Positions 53,455 through 62,930 of a stretch of 64,000 bases of DNA are shown one piece after another. Both the position numbers and the translations under genes were made by a program. The notes beneath the pieces are model-generated. The model made no database searches, had not been told where the DNA came from, and saw only the letters and a list, made by a program, of their open reading frames with translations. Origin of the DNA: Diaphorobacter sp. HDW4A (GTDB lineage: Bacteria; Pseudomonadota; Gammaproteobacteria; Burkholderiales; Burkholderiaceae_C); NCBI RefSeq assembly GCF_011305995.1, contig NZ_CP049910.1, positions 6,214,501 to 6,278,500 of the forward strand. Reading direction: 5' to 3'. How positions within the stretch are numbered: position 1 is the first letter of the stretch; the number at the start of each line of letters is the position of its first letter.

Positions 53455-54827
53455 AACCCGTGCAGCAGTGGATACCCACATCCTTAGGCAAGCGTCTGCT
53501 GCTGTTCATCTGTGCGGCGATTGCACTCACGGCCTTGCTGCAGGCCGTTTTTGGGTATCGCAACGCATTGGCACAGACAGATACGCTGTTTGACTACCAG
53601 ATGCAGCAGACCGCATTTGCGCTGCGTGCCGGGCTACCGGTTGACGCGAAGGGCAGGGCGCAGGGCACTCCGGCGGAAGACGAGAACCATGAGTTCATCG
53701 TGCAGGTGTGGACCAACGAAGGTCTGCGCATTTTCGAGTCGGCGCTCGGGGCCGCGCTGCCGCAGAATGCGGTGCTGGGGTTTGCCGACGTGCCTGCGCG
53801 CGGTACGCTTTACAGGGTGTTTTCGCTGCAGACGCGCTCACAGGTGATTCAGGTGGCGCAGGACATGCGTGTGCGCCGCGCTTTGGCGCGCGATGCGGCC
53901 TGGCGCAGCCTGGTACCGATTGCGTTGCTGGCGCCCCTGCTGGCGCTGGCGGTGTGGTGGGTGGTACGCACCTCGCTCGCGCCGGTGCAGCGCGTGCGCA
54001 GCGAGGTCGCATCGCGGCGTCCTCAGGATCTGTCCCCCGTGGCTACGCAAGGGCTTCCCGATGAGGTGCGTCCGTTGGTGAATGAACTCAACGAGCTGTT
54101 GTCACGCATGCAGCGTGCATTCGAGGCGCAGCAGCATTTCGTGGCCGATGCCGCGCACGAACTGCGTTCTCCGCTGGCGGCGTTGCGCCTGCAGGTACAG
54201 GGGTTGCAGCGTGCTCAGGATGATGCATCGCGTGCACAGGCCGCATCGCGTCTGGTCACCGGCATCGACCGTGCGACGCGACTGGTGGAGCAGCTCATGG
54301 TGCTGGCGCGGCAGGAGGAGCGAGCCGCGTCCGGCGCCAATCTACAACCGGTGCGGCTCGACGAACTGGCCGCGCAGGCGGTGGCCGACGCGGCCCCTTT
54401 TGCTGCGCAGCGAAACATCGATCTTGGACTACCCGAAGCGGCTGTCGTCACTGTGCCCGCGCAGGTCGAGGCGCTACGCGTCCTCATGCGCAATCTCATC
54501 GACAACGCCATCAAGTACACGCCAGAAGGTGGCATTGTGGATGTGCGCGTGCAGACTGCGGGAATGGACGCCTTGATCATCGTGGAAGACAGTGGACCTG
54601 GCATCCCGAAGGAGCGGCGCGTCGATGCGATGCGGCGCTTTCACCGTGGGGAACAGGAGGGCACCGCGCAGGTGCAGGGGAGTGGCCTGGGACTCGCCAT
54701 TGTCGAGACAATTGCCCACGCGCATGGCGCAAGCGTGGTGCTGGAAACCGCCCCACAGCTCGGTGGATTGCGTGTCGTGGTGCGCTTGCACTGCAGCCAT
54801 AATGAAGGCAGTGCCACTTCCGTTTGA
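53451..54827 (+). CDS. Sensor histidine kinase (QseC-like)
   Basis: This 458-aa kinase has two membrane helices (about residues 16-36 and 158-178) enclosing a periplasmic sensor domain of the 2CSK_N type (LAQTDTLFDYQMQQTAFALRAG). A HAMP-like linker precedes the phosphorylation box FVADAAHELRSPLAAL (His near 245). The ATPase domain has MRNLIDNAIKYTPEGG, EDSGPGIPKE and GSGLGLAIVE. It pairs with the overlapping response regulator upstream. Its stop lies 11 bases before the start used for the next gene. Confidence 0.92.
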   Translation: MKPVQQWIPTSLGKRLLLFICAAIALTALLQAVFGYRNALAQTDTLFDYQMQQTAFALRAGLPVDAKGRAQGTPAEDENHEFIVQVWTNEGLRIFESALGAALPQNAVLGFADVPARGTLYRVFSLQTRSQVIQVAQDMRVRRALARDAAWRSLVPIALLAPLLALAVWWVVRTSLAPVQRVRSEVASRRPQDLSPVATQGLPDEVRPLVNELNELLSRMQRAFEAQQHFVADAAHELRSPLAALRLQVQGLQRAQDDASRAQAASRLVTGIDRATRLVEQLMVLARQEERAASGANLQPVRLDELAAQAVADAAPFAAQRNIDLGLPEAAVVTVPAQVEALRVLMRNLIDNAIKYTPEGGIVDVRVQTAGMDALIIVEDSGPGIPKERRVDAMRRFHRGEQEGTAQVQGSGLGLAIVETIAHAHGASVVLETAPQLGGLRVVVRLHCSHNEGSATSV

Positions 54828-54838
54828 CGCACGATTCC

Positions 54839-56224
54839 ATGATTCGCGTTGCTGCCTTTTCGGTTCTGAGTCACTCGATCTTTGTGGTCGCAGGCTTGCT
54901 CATCTATGTGATGACGACCCGCATCGGACATCAGCGCAGGCCGCCGTCGTCCGCCATCGGCTGGGTGGTCAGCATCGTAGCGTTTCCCTACCTTGCCGTG
55001 CCGCTGTTTCTCGTTCTGGGATCGCGGAAACTGACTCGCCCACAGCGGCATCTGCACGCCGTGATGGGGCCACCGCCCGCAGGTGGGCCAGTATGGGCAA
55101 CGCAGCTGCTCGCCAGCATGGAACTTCCCGCTCCTGTGTACAACGAAGAACTCGTTTGGCACGACGATGGCTCCGATGCACTGCAGAGCCTGCTCGCGCT
55201 GATCGATGGAGCGCAGCAGAGAGTGGACCTTTGCACCTTCATTTTGGGGAATGATCAGGTCGGCGAGGCGGTGGCAGAAGCTCTTGCACGTTGCGCACAG
55301 CGCGGTGTGCGCGTTCGACTGCTGATTGATGCCATCGGCAGCATGAAGACGCATCCCGGCACTCTCATGCGACTGCGCAAGAATGGAGTGCGCGTGCGGC
55401 GTTTCATGCCGCTGCTGCACAACCCGCGCCAGGGACGGTTGAATCTGCGCAACCACCGCAAGGTGGCGGTGGCAGATGGTCTGCATGTCTGGACAGGGGG
55501 GCGCAATCTGGCGACGGAGTATTTCTTCAATCTTGCTGATGCACCTGCATGGATCGATCTGAGTCACGAGGCTCGTGGTGCACTCGCTGTCCAAGCCGCA
55601 GCGCAGTTCGAGCTGGACTGGCGGACCGCGAGCGGGCGTGTGAAGCACGTCGATGTGCCCGTGGCTTCATCACCCGCGCTCGCCGCAGGACCGTGCGCGC
55701 AATGGATTGCTACTGGCCCAGATCATGCGGACGACACCGTGCACGCACTTCTGCTGGCCGCCGCGTACCACGCGAGAAAACGAATTCTCGCGATCACGCC
55801 GTACTTCGTGCCAGACGATGCGCTGCTCTACGCATGGTGCATGGCATGCAGGCGCGGTGTGGATGTGAATGTGGTGGTTCCTGCCCAATCCAACCATTTG
55901 CTCGCGGATTGGGCCCGGGGCCGCGCGTTGCGCGAGCTGTGTGCGTCTGGCGGCAAGGTGTGGCTGCTGCCGCAGATGGTGCATGCCAAAGCGGTGGTGA
56001 TCGATGACGATCTGGCATTGTCCGGATCGCTCAATCTCGATGCGCGCAGCCTGTTTCTCAATTATGAGGTGATGACAGCGTTCTACTCGGCCGAGCAAGT
56101 GCAGTGGCTGGAGCGCTGGTTCGATCAGCAGATGGCGACCGCCCAGCCGTTCGATGCGAAGCAGCCCAGCCTATTGCGCGACATGGGCGAGGGGCTTGTC
56201 CGGTCAGTGGGCTTTCAACTCTGA
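54839..56224 (+). CDS. Cardiolipin synthase-like phospholipase D family protein
   Basis: This 461-aa protein has two N-terminal hydrophobic segments (about residues 5-22 and 38-58) and two phospholipase D active-site motifs: NHRKVAVADG near residue 207 and VHAKAVVIDDD near 381, each with the His-x-Lys core. This is the layout of bacterial cardiolipin synthases, which join two phosphatidylglycerols. I start at ATG 54839; a TTG five codons earlier overlaps the kinase stop. Being directly behind the two-component genes it may be cotranscribed and controlled by them. Confidence 0.88.
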   Translation: MIRVAAFSVLSHSIFVVAGLLIYVMTTRIGHQRRPPSSAIGWVVSIVAFPYLAVPLFLVLGSRKLTRPQRHLHAVMGPPPAGGPVWATQLLASMELPAPVYNEELVWHDDGSDALQSLLALIDGAQQRVDLCTFILGNDQVGEAVAEALARCAQRGVRVRLLIDAIGSMKTHPGTLMRLRKNGVRVRRFMPLLHNPRQGRLNLRNHRKVAVADGLHVWTGGRNLATEYFFNLADAPAWIDLSHEARGALAVQAAAQFELDWRTASGRVKHVDVPVASSPALAAGPCAQWIATGPDHADDTVHALLLAAAYHARKRILAITPYFVPDDALLYAWCMACRRGVDVNVVVPAQSNHLLADWARGRALRELCASGGKVWLLPQMVHAKAVVIDDDLALSGSLNLDARSLFLNYEVMTAFYSAEQVQWLERWFDQQMATAQPFDAKQPSLLRDMGEGLVRSVGFQL

Positions 56225-56244
56225 CCTGCGTTTTCCCTACGGCA

Positions 56245-57174
56245 TCACTTCGATGCGCGCAGAGACATTCCATCGAGCGACGGCGCATGCGTGGGCGCAA
56301 GCGTCGAGGCGACCGGGTTGCCAAAGCGCGAATTCTCGTCATTTTCTCCGCGCAGGCAGGCCTCCCACTGGTCACGTGCTTCGTGCACTTCCTGCGAGGT
56401 GCGCGCGACAAAATTCCACCAGATGATGATGGCCTCGTCCATCGGCTCGCCTCCGATCACGATGAGGCGACTGCCCGCCACGCATGTGAACTCTACGCTG
56501 TCCGCGCCCTGTGGAATGTAGAGTAGTTGCTCCAGCGGCAAAGCCTCGCCGTTCACGCTCACGCTGCCCGAAAGCACCAGCACCGCATGCTCGAAATTCG
56601 TGCGCAGCGGCATTACGGCCTTCGCTCCTTTGCCCAGATCGGCGGCATGCAGATCCACGCCCATGAGCGGAGAATGCACCTCGGCCGGGGATGTGAGGCC
56701 CAGCGCCTCTCCCGCCAGCACGGTCGCATCGAAATCCCCGACGCGTGTTTGCGGCAGTTCTGGATAGTGTTGAAAACGTGGCTCGCAGAAGCGATGCGAA
56801 TCGGGCAGTGCGATCCACAGTTGCGTCGCATGGATATGCCAGGGTTGCTGACTTTCCTCGGAGTGTGCGATGCCGCGCCCCGCTGTCATCAGATTGACCT
56901 GACCGGGACGGATGATCTGCTCGCTGCCGAGGCTGTCGCGATGCAGTACCTCGCCGCGAATCATCCAGGTGAAGGTCTGCAGTCCGATGTGCGGATGAGG
57001 CCCCACCTGCATCCCCGGCGGTGCGGGGTCCGCAGGACCGGCGTGATCGAGAAAGCACCATGCCCCCACTTTGCGTAGCGCCCGTTGCGGAATCGCGCGA
57101 TGGATGGGGATGCCGCCCACATCGGCAATGCGGGTGGGCAGGTGCTGCGGTGCGGAGGTTATTGGATCGCTCAT
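56245..57174 (-). CDS. Pirin family protein
   Basis: This 309-aa bicupin has the pirin metal site in GPHPHIGLQTFTWMIRGEVLHRDSLGSEQ (about residues 57-85) and the HSEE motif that completes it (ITAGRGIAHSEE-type, here MTAGRGIAHSEES). A second cupin domain lies near 205-280. Bacterial pirins can act as quercetin dioxygenases or as metabolic regulators; which applies cannot be told. ATG 57174 is chosen; upstream in-frame codons from 57252 read as Pro/His-rich leader. It is convergent with the cardiolipin-synthase-like gene. Confidence 0.92.
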   Translation of the reverse strand: MSDPITSAPQHLPTRIADVGGIPIHRAIPQRALRKVGAWCFLDHAGPADPAPPGMQVGPHPHIGLQTFTWMIRGEVLHRDSLGSEQIIRPGQVNLMTAGRGIAHSEESQQPWHIHATQLWIALPDSHRFCEPRFQHYPELPQTRVGDFDATVLAGEALGLTSPAEVHSPLMGVDLHAADLGKGAKAVMPLRTNFEHAVLVLSGSVSVNGEALPLEQLLYIPQGADSVEFTCVAGSRLIVIGGEPMDEAIIIWWNFVARTSQEVHEARDQWEACLRGENDENSRFGNPVASTLAPTHAPSLDGMSLRASK

Positions 57175-57405
57175 GGTGGTGTGTCGGCAGGGGGTTGGGA
57201 CAGGATGTGGATTGTGATGTGTGCTCGGAATTCCTTGGCAGCACGTCGACATTTCAGTCGGTTACATCTGCAGGGGAGGTCTGCCTGTTCTCTGACATGT
57301 GAGGCGGGGAGGCGGGGCTATGCTGAAAGGCCAAGGCACATGAGCCGAGCGCTGGCGGTAAGGGCCGTACTGGGATGCGTGTGTCCCTATTACAGGAGGA
57401 TATCA

Positions 57406-57696
57406 ATGAACGATCAGAACAACCAACAATCCAATGGACAGGTCGAGACAGCAATCGAAGTGCAGCGCTTTCCTGAGCACTTCAAGGCCATCGTGCAAGG
57501 AAGGGTGCAACATCGCGTGGGTGATGGCCCTCTGGAAGAAATGCCAGTCGGCACCGAGGTGCAGGTGGACACGGCTCTCGCGAGCTATGTACTCTCTTGG
57601 AATCAACCCGGGGACGGGCACTCGGAAATCGTCACATTGGCCAAGCGTGAGTTTGAACTCTATGTGGACAACGGTGATCTCAAGGTCGTGGAGTAA
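57406..57696 (+). CDS. Small hypothetical protein
   Basis: This 96-aa protein has a polar N-terminus (residues 1-20) and then a compact, probably beta-rich domain (FPEHFKAIVQGRVQHRV; MPVGTEVQVDTALASYVLSWN; EIVTLAKREFELYVDNGDLKVVE). I do not recognise the family. There is no signal peptide. The ribosome site AGGAGGA six bases before ATG 57406 is very strong, and a perfect terminator follows, so it is probably a well-expressed single-gene unit. Confidence 0.75.
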   Translation: MNDQNNQQSNGQVETAIEVQRFPEHFKAIVQGRVQHRVGDGPLEEMPVGTEVQVDTALASYVLSWNQPGDGHSEIVTLAKREFELYVDNGDLKVVE

Positions 57697-57715
57697 CGGC
57701 GTTCTGAAACTATGC

Positions 57716-57744
57716 AAAAGCCACCGATCAAGGTGGCTTTTTTT
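57716..57744. terminator. Bidirectional intrinsic terminator
   Basis: AAAAGCCACC-GATCAA-GGTGGCTTTTTTT serves the small gene upstream and, because of the A run on the other side, the convergent gene downstream. Confidence 0.88.
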
Positions 57745-57750
57745 GGGTTG

Positions 57751-58284
57751 TCAGCGTGCTGGTGGCTGCTGCTGATGTGACAGTGCATCCTGATGGATGA
57801 TCACGCGCGTCGGCTCCTGCATCAACGGCGTGTGGGTGCCGCAGGCCGCATTCACGTTCGTGATGGCTGCATTGGTGCGCACGCGTTGTTCGGATTCTCC
57901 GAGCGTGCGGATGCTGCTGACGAATTCCATTTCCTTCTCGGCCTGCGCACATGGCGGCGTGCTGGCCAGATCGCGTGTGCCCGATGGCGGTGCATCGCTG
58001 CGCGTCTGCTGCATGTCCAGACGCAGCTGCTCGCGGTCCGATTGCACATCGCGTTGTTTGCGATCAATCGCTTCATTGGCCTGTGCGCGCTCCCGCTGTA
58101 TGTCGGCCGCTGATCGGGCTTCTTCCACGGTACGGCTGGTCTGGTGCTGCGCACAGGGCGCATCGGAGTAGCTCACCTTGCCGCTGGCATCCTTGCACTG
58201 GTAGACCTGCGCGTGCGCAGGCAAGGAAGTGAGCAGCAAGAGAACTGCCGCTGGTGCTATGCGTGTTGCTGAAGCTCGCCACAT
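57751..58284 (-). CDS. Exported DUF4124-domain protein
   Basis: This 177-aa protein has a signal peptide (residues 1-26, ending near AHA-Q) followed by a DUF4124 domain (VYQCKDASGKVSYSDAPC). That is a short domain common in betaproteobacterial envelope proteins and thought to be disulphide-bonded. The middle is a charged helical or coiled-coil stretch (ADIQRERAQANEAIDRKQRD), and two Cys lie in the C-terminal part. Function unknown. ATG 58284 follows AGGAGAG. Confidence 0.82.
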   Translation of the reverse strand: MWRASATRIAPAAVLLLLTSLPAHAQVYQCKDASGKVSYSDAPCAQHQTSRTVEEARSAADIQRERAQANEAIDRKQRDVQSDREQLRLDMQQTRSDAPPSGTRDLASTPPCAQAEKEMEFVSSIRTLGESEQRVRTNAAITNVNAACGTHTPLMQEPTRVIIHQDALSHQQQPPAR

Positions 58285-58567
58285 GAACTGCTCTCCTGCT
58301 GGGGGCTGATGATGTCGATGGGAAACCATGTCTGATCTCTCCTCAACGCGCGGGACGGCAAACTGGTTGTCAGTTCAGCTTGATGAAGGTTCCATGGAAA
58401 CCCGAATGTATGAACTCCCGGATGGTGAATCATTGGGGGCGGAAATCATGGTATTCGCTGATGAGTGTTTGTGTAGACGTCATGCTTGGCGCTGCATGCT
58501 CGCAACGGTTGTCGTTGAGATTGGCCGTCGCTTGATAGGATGGGCCGCATCATCTCGCGAGAAGACA

Positions 58568-58933
58568 ATGGCAAAAAAATCACCTGAGCAGAAAGCGGCG
58601 GAACAGCAACGCTATGTCGCCGCATGCGGCGCCGCGAATGCGGCCGAGTTGGAGCCTTTTCTGACCGATCCCAACCAGTCCATACGGGCCGTGGCGGCAA
58701 TGAATCCGGATGCGGACGCAGGGATTCTGGATCGCTTCGCGGATGACAAGTTCTGGGGCGTGAGGATAGAGGTTGTGGGCAACGCCAATGTGGGGTTGGA
58801 CACTCTGTTGAGGCTGCTCGAACCGGATGTGCGCAAACGGGGCGTGGTGCACCATGCGGCACGCGAAAAGTTGGAAGCGCGCGGCGTGGTGTTTGGCGCA
58901 GATGGCATGCCGAGCGTTCCCCGCAATGGATAG
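58568..58933 (+). CDS. Small HEAT/variant-leucine-rich-repeat-like protein
   Basis: This 121-aa protein starts MAKKSPEQKAAEQQRY and then shows short helical repeats built like AxNPDADAGILDRFADD and VVGNANVGLDTLLRLLEPD. These recall the variant leucine-rich or HEAT-like repeats of bacterial proteins. A role in protein binding is a guess. I start at ATG 58568; the frame is open from 58328, but those residues have a different character and lie in the gap behind the DUF4124 gene. The 283-base gap upstream shows no other gene. Confidence 0.65.
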   Translation: MAKKSPEQKAAEQQRYVAACGAANAAELEPFLTDPNQSIRAVAAMNPDADAGILDRFADDKFWGVRIEVVGNANVGLDTLLRLLEPDVRKRGVVHHAAREKLEARGVVFGADGMPSVPRNG

Positions 58934-59011
58934 GGTATCGACTCTGTCCCGGCCTTGTCCCCCAAAATCTTGTTTTGAGGTTGCTGCCCGTTTGATTTCA
59001 TTGAGAAATCC

Positions 59012-59086
59012 TGGTCCCTCCGACAGGAATCGAACCTGTATCTGACGCTTAGGAGGCGTCCGTTCTATCCATTGAACTACGGAGAG
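59012..59086 (-). tRNA. tRNA-Arg, anticodon CCU
   Basis: The reverse strand folds as a full cloverleaf: acceptor strand CTCTCCG pairs with CGGAGGG (one G-T pair), the anticodon arm is GACGC-CTCCTAA-GCGTC with CCT in the anticodon position, and the T arm is ACAGG-TTCGATT-CCTGT. The CCA end is encoded. It reads AGG arginine codons, rare in such GC-rich genomes. Confidence 0.96.
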
Positions 59087-59238
59087 GTGGGCAGAACCCT
59101 CGATTGTACGGTGTTCGGGTGGGCTTGCCCGAATCGGAGATGATCTCATGTCGCCGGCGGGCGGCGATGGTGTCTCGTGGCTTGTCATCGGTTGCAGCAT
59201 GCGGCTAGAATCCGCGCCTTTTTGCCGAAAATGCTCTG

Positions 59239-60096
59239 ATGCCTCAAATCGTCGTAGATCAGTTGCGCAAGTCTTATCGCATCCACGAGCGCGACCCCGG
59301 TGTGTCGGGTGCGCTCAAGGCGATGCTGCGTCCTCGCTATCGTTCGGTGCAGGCGCTCGACGGGGTGTCGTTTGCGCTGGAGCGCGGCGAGGTGCTGGGT
59401 TTCATCGGGCCCAACGGGGCGGGTAAGTCCACCACGATCAAGATTCTTTCGGGCATTCTGCGTCCCGACGACGGGAGCGTGCGCATCGATGGGTGCGATC
59501 CGTTCGAGGATCGCGAGCGCCATGTGGCGCGCATTGGTGTGGTCTTTGGGCAGCGCACGCAGCTGTGGTGGGATTTGCCGGTGGGCGATGGATTTCATCT
59601 GTTGCGCGACATCTACCGCGTCGACCCGCAGCGGTTTACGCGTACGCGCGATGAGCTGGTGGCCTTGCTCAAGCTGGACAAGTTGCTTGATCAGCCGGTA
59701 CGCCAGTTGTCGCTCGGTCAGCGCATGCGCGCGGAGATCGCGGCGGCCTTGCTGCATGAGCCCGAGATTTTGTTTCTTGACGAGCCGACGATCGGCCTTG
59801 ATGCTCCCTCCAAACTCGCGGTGCGCGAGTTCGTGCTGCGTGCCAATCGCGAACATGGCACGACGGTGCTGCTGACAACACACGACATGCACGACATCGA
59901 GGCCTTGGCCGAGCGCGTGATCGTGATCGGCCACGGACGTGTGCTGGCGGATTGCGCGGTGGATGCGTTGCGTGCGCAGGTGGAGGATGCACGCCGTTTG
60001 GATGACGGCTTGCCGGGCGATGCCGACGAGAAGGGATTGACCATTGAAGCCGTGATCGCGCGGTTCTACGCCATGCATGGCGCGGCGGAGGCCTGA
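59239..60096 (+). CDS. ABC-2 type exporter ATP-binding protein
   Basis: This 285-aa ATPase has Walker A GPNGAGKST (about residues 56-64), the GRTVGVVFGQ-like Q-loop (VVFGQRTQLWWDLP), signature LSLGQRMR, Walker B ILFLDEPTIGLD and switch His in TTHDMHD. The N-terminal region (RKSYRIHERDPGVSGALKAMLR) is typical of the COG4586 subgroup of uncharacterised exporters. It lies six bases before the first of two permease genes. Its substrate is unknown. The gene begins 150 bases from the tRNA on the other strand. Confidence 0.92.
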   Translation: MPQIVVDQLRKSYRIHERDPGVSGALKAMLRPRYRSVQALDGVSFALERGEVLGFIGPNGAGKSTTIKILSGILRPDDGSVRIDGCDPFEDRERHVARIGVVFGQRTQLWWDLPVGDGFHLLRDIYRVDPQRFTRTRDELVALLKLDKLLDQPVRQLSLGQRMRAEIAAALLHEPEILFLDEPTIGLDAPSKLAVREFVLRANREHGTTVLLTTHDMHDIEALAERVIVIGHGRVLADCAVDALRAQVEDARRLDDGLPGDADEKGLTIEAVIARFYAMHGAAEA

Positions 60097-60102
60097 GCGC
60101 TC

Positions 60103-60960
60103 ATGAGTCACGCTTGGCATATGACTTGGAAGAACCTTGCCCGTCCCTACGTGGCCGCGTTCGCATCGCGCTTTCTACAGATGCTGCAGTACCGCACAGC
60201 CGCGTGGGCGGGCTTTGCCACGCAGTGCTGGTGGGGCGGCATCAAGGTCATGGTGCTCACGGCGTTCTATGGCGGTGCGAGTGCGGCGGTGGGTGTGCCC
60301 ATGTCGCTGCAGCATGCCATCACCTACACCTGGCTGGCGCAAGGGCTGCTCGCCTTGCTTCCGTGGATGGGCGATCCCGAGGTCGCGCAGGCGGTGCGCA
60401 CCGGGTCGATTGCGTATGACCGGCTGCGACCGGTCGATGCCTATGTGCTGTGGTTTGTGCGCACGACCGGCTGGATCGCGGCGCGCGTGCTGCCGCGTCT
60501 TGCGTTGATGCTCGCGTTTGCGGCCGTGGTGCTGCCGCTGGCAGGCATGGGGCAATGGGGCTGGCAGCCGCCCGCAGGCATGTTGGCGCTGCTCGGATTT
60601 GTCATTTCGATGCTGCTTGCGCTGCTTCTTTCCGCAGCGCTGGTCATGCTGCTCAACATCGCCGTGGTATCCGCGCTCAACGAACGCGGCATCAACACCT
60701 TGGCCGTGCCGGTGGTGATCGTACTGTCGGGCAATCTGCTGCCGCTCACGCTGATGCCCGATGCGTGGCAGATGTTTCTGCTGGTGCAGCCACTGGCGGG
60801 GGTAATCGATATTCCTGCGCGCATCTATTTCGGCCAGATGGCGGGCGTGAATATGCTCGTGGTGCTGGCGTTGCAGGCGCTGTGGATTGCGTTGCTGGTG
60901 GTCTTTGGTCGTGCGGTGCTTGCGCGTACGATGCGGCGGCTGGAAGTGCAGGGCGGGTGA
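60103..60960 (+). CDS. ABC-2 type permease, first subunit
   Basis: This 285-aa membrane protein has about six hydrophobic segments, with ITYTWLAQGLLALLPW and the PLAGVIDIPARIYFGQMAG motif near the end. These are characteristic of COG4587 permeases, which always occur with a COG4586 ATPase and a COG3694 permease, exactly the order here. It starts six bases after the ATPase and ends four bases before the second permease. Confidence 0.9.
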   Translation: MSHAWHMTWKNLARPYVAAFASRFLQMLQYRTAAWAGFATQCWWGGIKVMVLTAFYGGASAAVGVPMSLQHAITYTWLAQGLLALLPWMGDPEVAQAVRTGSIAYDRLRPVDAYVLWFVRTTGWIAARVLPRLALMLAFAAVVLPLAGMGQWGWQPPAGMLALLGFVISMLLALLLSAALVMLLNIAVVSALNERGINTLAVPVVIVLSGNLLPLTLMPDAWQMFLLVQPLAGVIDIPARIYFGQMAGVNMLVVLALQALWIALLVVFGRAVLARTMRRLEVQGG

Positions 60961-60964
60961 GGAG

Positions 60965-61807
60965 ATGAAGTCCGGTTCGACCTCCAACCATACCAATCGA
61001 TCCATGGGATCGTTGCGTCTGTTCATGCGATTGGCAGGCGCGTCGATCAGCGGGCAGGCGCGCTATCCCGGATCCGCCGTCATGCTGACGTTCGGCCAGT
61101 TCCTCGTCACCGGAATCGAAGTGGTTGCGGTCTGGGCGCTGTTTCATCGCTTCGGGGATGTGCAGGGCTGGCGCATCGGCGAGGTGGCGCTGTTCTATGG
61201 AGTGGTCAACTGCATGTTCGCACTGGCCGACATGCTGGGGCGCGGCTTTGATGTGCTGGGCACCGAGTTTCTGCGCACCGGCGCGTTCGATAGATTGCTG
61301 CTGCGCCCGCGCTCCGTGGCGGTGCAGCTCATGGGGCACGATGTGCGCGTCAGCCGACTCGGGCGCTTTCTGCAAGGGGTAGCGGTGATTTGTTTTGCGA
61401 CCGTGCAGATGGGCATCGTCTGGACGCCGGCTCACATCGTGGTCGCGCTGTTCGCGCTGACGGGTGGCATCGCGCTGTTCCTCGGGATTCTCGTGCTTCA
61501 GGGCACGCTGTCGTTCTGGACCGTGCAAAGCCTCGAGGTGGCCAACGTGCTCACCTACGGCGGCGTCGAGGCCGCGCAGTACCCGCTCGCGATCTACGCG
61601 CGCTGGTTTCGGAGCGTGCTCACGTTTGCCGTGCCGCTCGCGGCGGTGGCGTACTACCCGGTGCTGACGATTCTCGGCAAGGCCGATCCGTTGGGCGCGC
61701 CGGACTGGGTGGGCACCGTCTCGCCACTGGCGGGTTTTGCGTTTCTCGCAGTCTCGCTGTGGGTGTGGCGATTCGGCTTGCGGCATTACGCGTCGACCGG
61801 GAGCTGA
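60965..61807 (+). CDS. ABC-2 type permease, second subunit
   Basis: This 280-aa COG3694-like permease has about six hydrophobic segments, including FYGVVNCMFALADMLGRGFD and VEAAQYPLAIYARWFRSVLTFAVPLAAVAYYP-type closing helices, here spanning roughly residues 205-235. It should pair with the first permease to form the channel of the exporter. ATG 60965 follows GGTGAGGAG; frames upstream lie within the preceding gene. Confidence 0.9.
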   Translation: MKSGSTSNHTNRSMGSLRLFMRLAGASISGQARYPGSAVMLTFGQFLVTGIEVVAVWALFHRFGDVQGWRIGEVALFYGVVNCMFALADMLGRGFDVLGTEFLRTGAFDRLLLRPRSVAVQLMGHDVRVSRLGRFLQGVAVICFATVQMGIVWTPAHIVVALFALTGGIALFLGILVLQGTLSFWTVQSLEVANVLTYGGVEAAQYPLAIYARWFRSVLTFAVPLAAVAYYPVLTILGKADPLGAPDWVGTVSPLAGFAFLAVSLWVWRFGLRHYASTGS

Positions 61808-61911
61808 TGCATCGTCCCGGCAGTGCGCAGTTGCGTGCAGAGGACTTTCAACGGCAGAGATGAGTGTCCCGGGTTCGATATTGACCAACCCCATCGTCAT
61901 CTCGCACGGAT

Positions 61912-62712
61912 TCATTTGAGCACGCCGGTGACCGCGATGAATTCGAAGTCGTCGAAGTCACCAGAGGTGGCGGGCAGCGAGTTCAACTGCACGCGGATGA
62001 CGTCTTCAGCCTTGAAGGTCTGCAGCGAGAAGCAGTTGTTGATCGCGGAGTACGAGCCATCGCGCTGGGTGGGCGGGATCGACTGGTTGATGTAGGTGCC
62101 CGGTTGTCCGTTTCTGGAGAGCGACAGGGTGGATTGCCCGTTTGGCGAGTTGTCGTCAATTCCTTTGGCGAAGAAGCTGATGCACAGCTGTGTGTACTTG
62201 GCGCTTTGCGCGGCGCTGAGCGTGGCTGTTTCGCTCCACACGGTTCCTGTGGCGTTGGGGAACTGGAACTGCGAGTTGCTGCTTCCGGTGTAGTTGGAGT
62301 CGCCGAGGTGGATGACCTTCATGGACGACTGGAAAAGGATGTCGCTCTCCTGCACCGCGCGGGTGGTGGTCTTGTTGATGAAGCTGAGTTTGCCGCTCTC
62401 GTAGGTGAAAAACACTGGATAGGGCACGATGCCTTGTTTGGTGGCGAGGCCCGAGAAGTGCGTGGGGTACGCGTATTCCTTCGGTAGACGGAGCTCATAG
62501 TTGCCGCTGGTGTCTGTGGTGGCGCTGTAGGTCTTGTCAAGTACGACGGACACGTTGACGTCATTGATTCCGGTGCCGCCCGCGTCGACGACCTGGCCCT
62601 TGTTGACCCAGACGGCACCGTCGATGCCGTCGCTGCCGCCTCCGCAGGCCGTCAGAAACATCAGGGTGGTGGACAGGGCCGTCACTGCGGTCAGCGCTCG
62701 GGATTGGTTCAT
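61912..62712 (-). CDS. Hypothetical lipoprotein
   Basis: This 266-aa protein has a lipoprotein signal with lipobox LTAC at about residue 23, followed by GGGSDG. An N-terminal carboxypeptidase-regulatory-like beta domain (VVDAGGTGINDVNVSVVLDKTYSATTDTSGNYELRLP) is recognisable at about residues 37-75. The C-terminal half is beta-rich and polar (FQFPNATGTVWSETATLS; VIRVQLNSLPATSGDFDDFEF). Function unknown; it is probably surface- or periplasm-exposed. ATG 62712 follows GAGGTG. Confidence 0.78.
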   Translation of the reverse strand: MNQSRALTAVTALSTTLMFLTACGGGSDGIDGAVWVNKGQVVDAGGTGINDVNVSVVLDKTYSATTDTSGNYELRLPKEYAYPTHFSGLATKQGIVPYPVFFTYESGKLSFINKTTTRAVQESDILFQSSMKVIHLGDSNYTGSSNSQFQFPNATGTVWSETATLSAAQSAKYTQLCISFFAKGIDDNSPNGQSTLSLSRNGQPGTYINQSIPPTQRDGSYSAINNCFSLQTFKAEDVIRVQLNSLPATSGDFDDFEFIAVTGVLK

Positions 62713-62930
62713 TCTTGGCACCTCATCGGTCGGGGTTGGCTGGATATGGCATCGGCACGGTGCGTGGAGTCTGTACCGGCTGAAGCCATGGTGCTACTCT
62801 TGCCGTCGACCGGCATCTCCCATGTGGGAGATGCATGTACCGGGAGGTTCACGCAGGGATCCGAGGGGCGCGAGCGATGGCGTTCGCGTCAGGTCTGCCG
62901 CTGAACGGTGTCTGACTGTGGGGTTGCTGT

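Noticed and set aside
58328..58567. Upstream extension of the HEAT-like protein
   Set aside because: The added residues have a different composition, overlap the promoter region of the divergent DUF4124 gene, and a good ATG exists at 58568.
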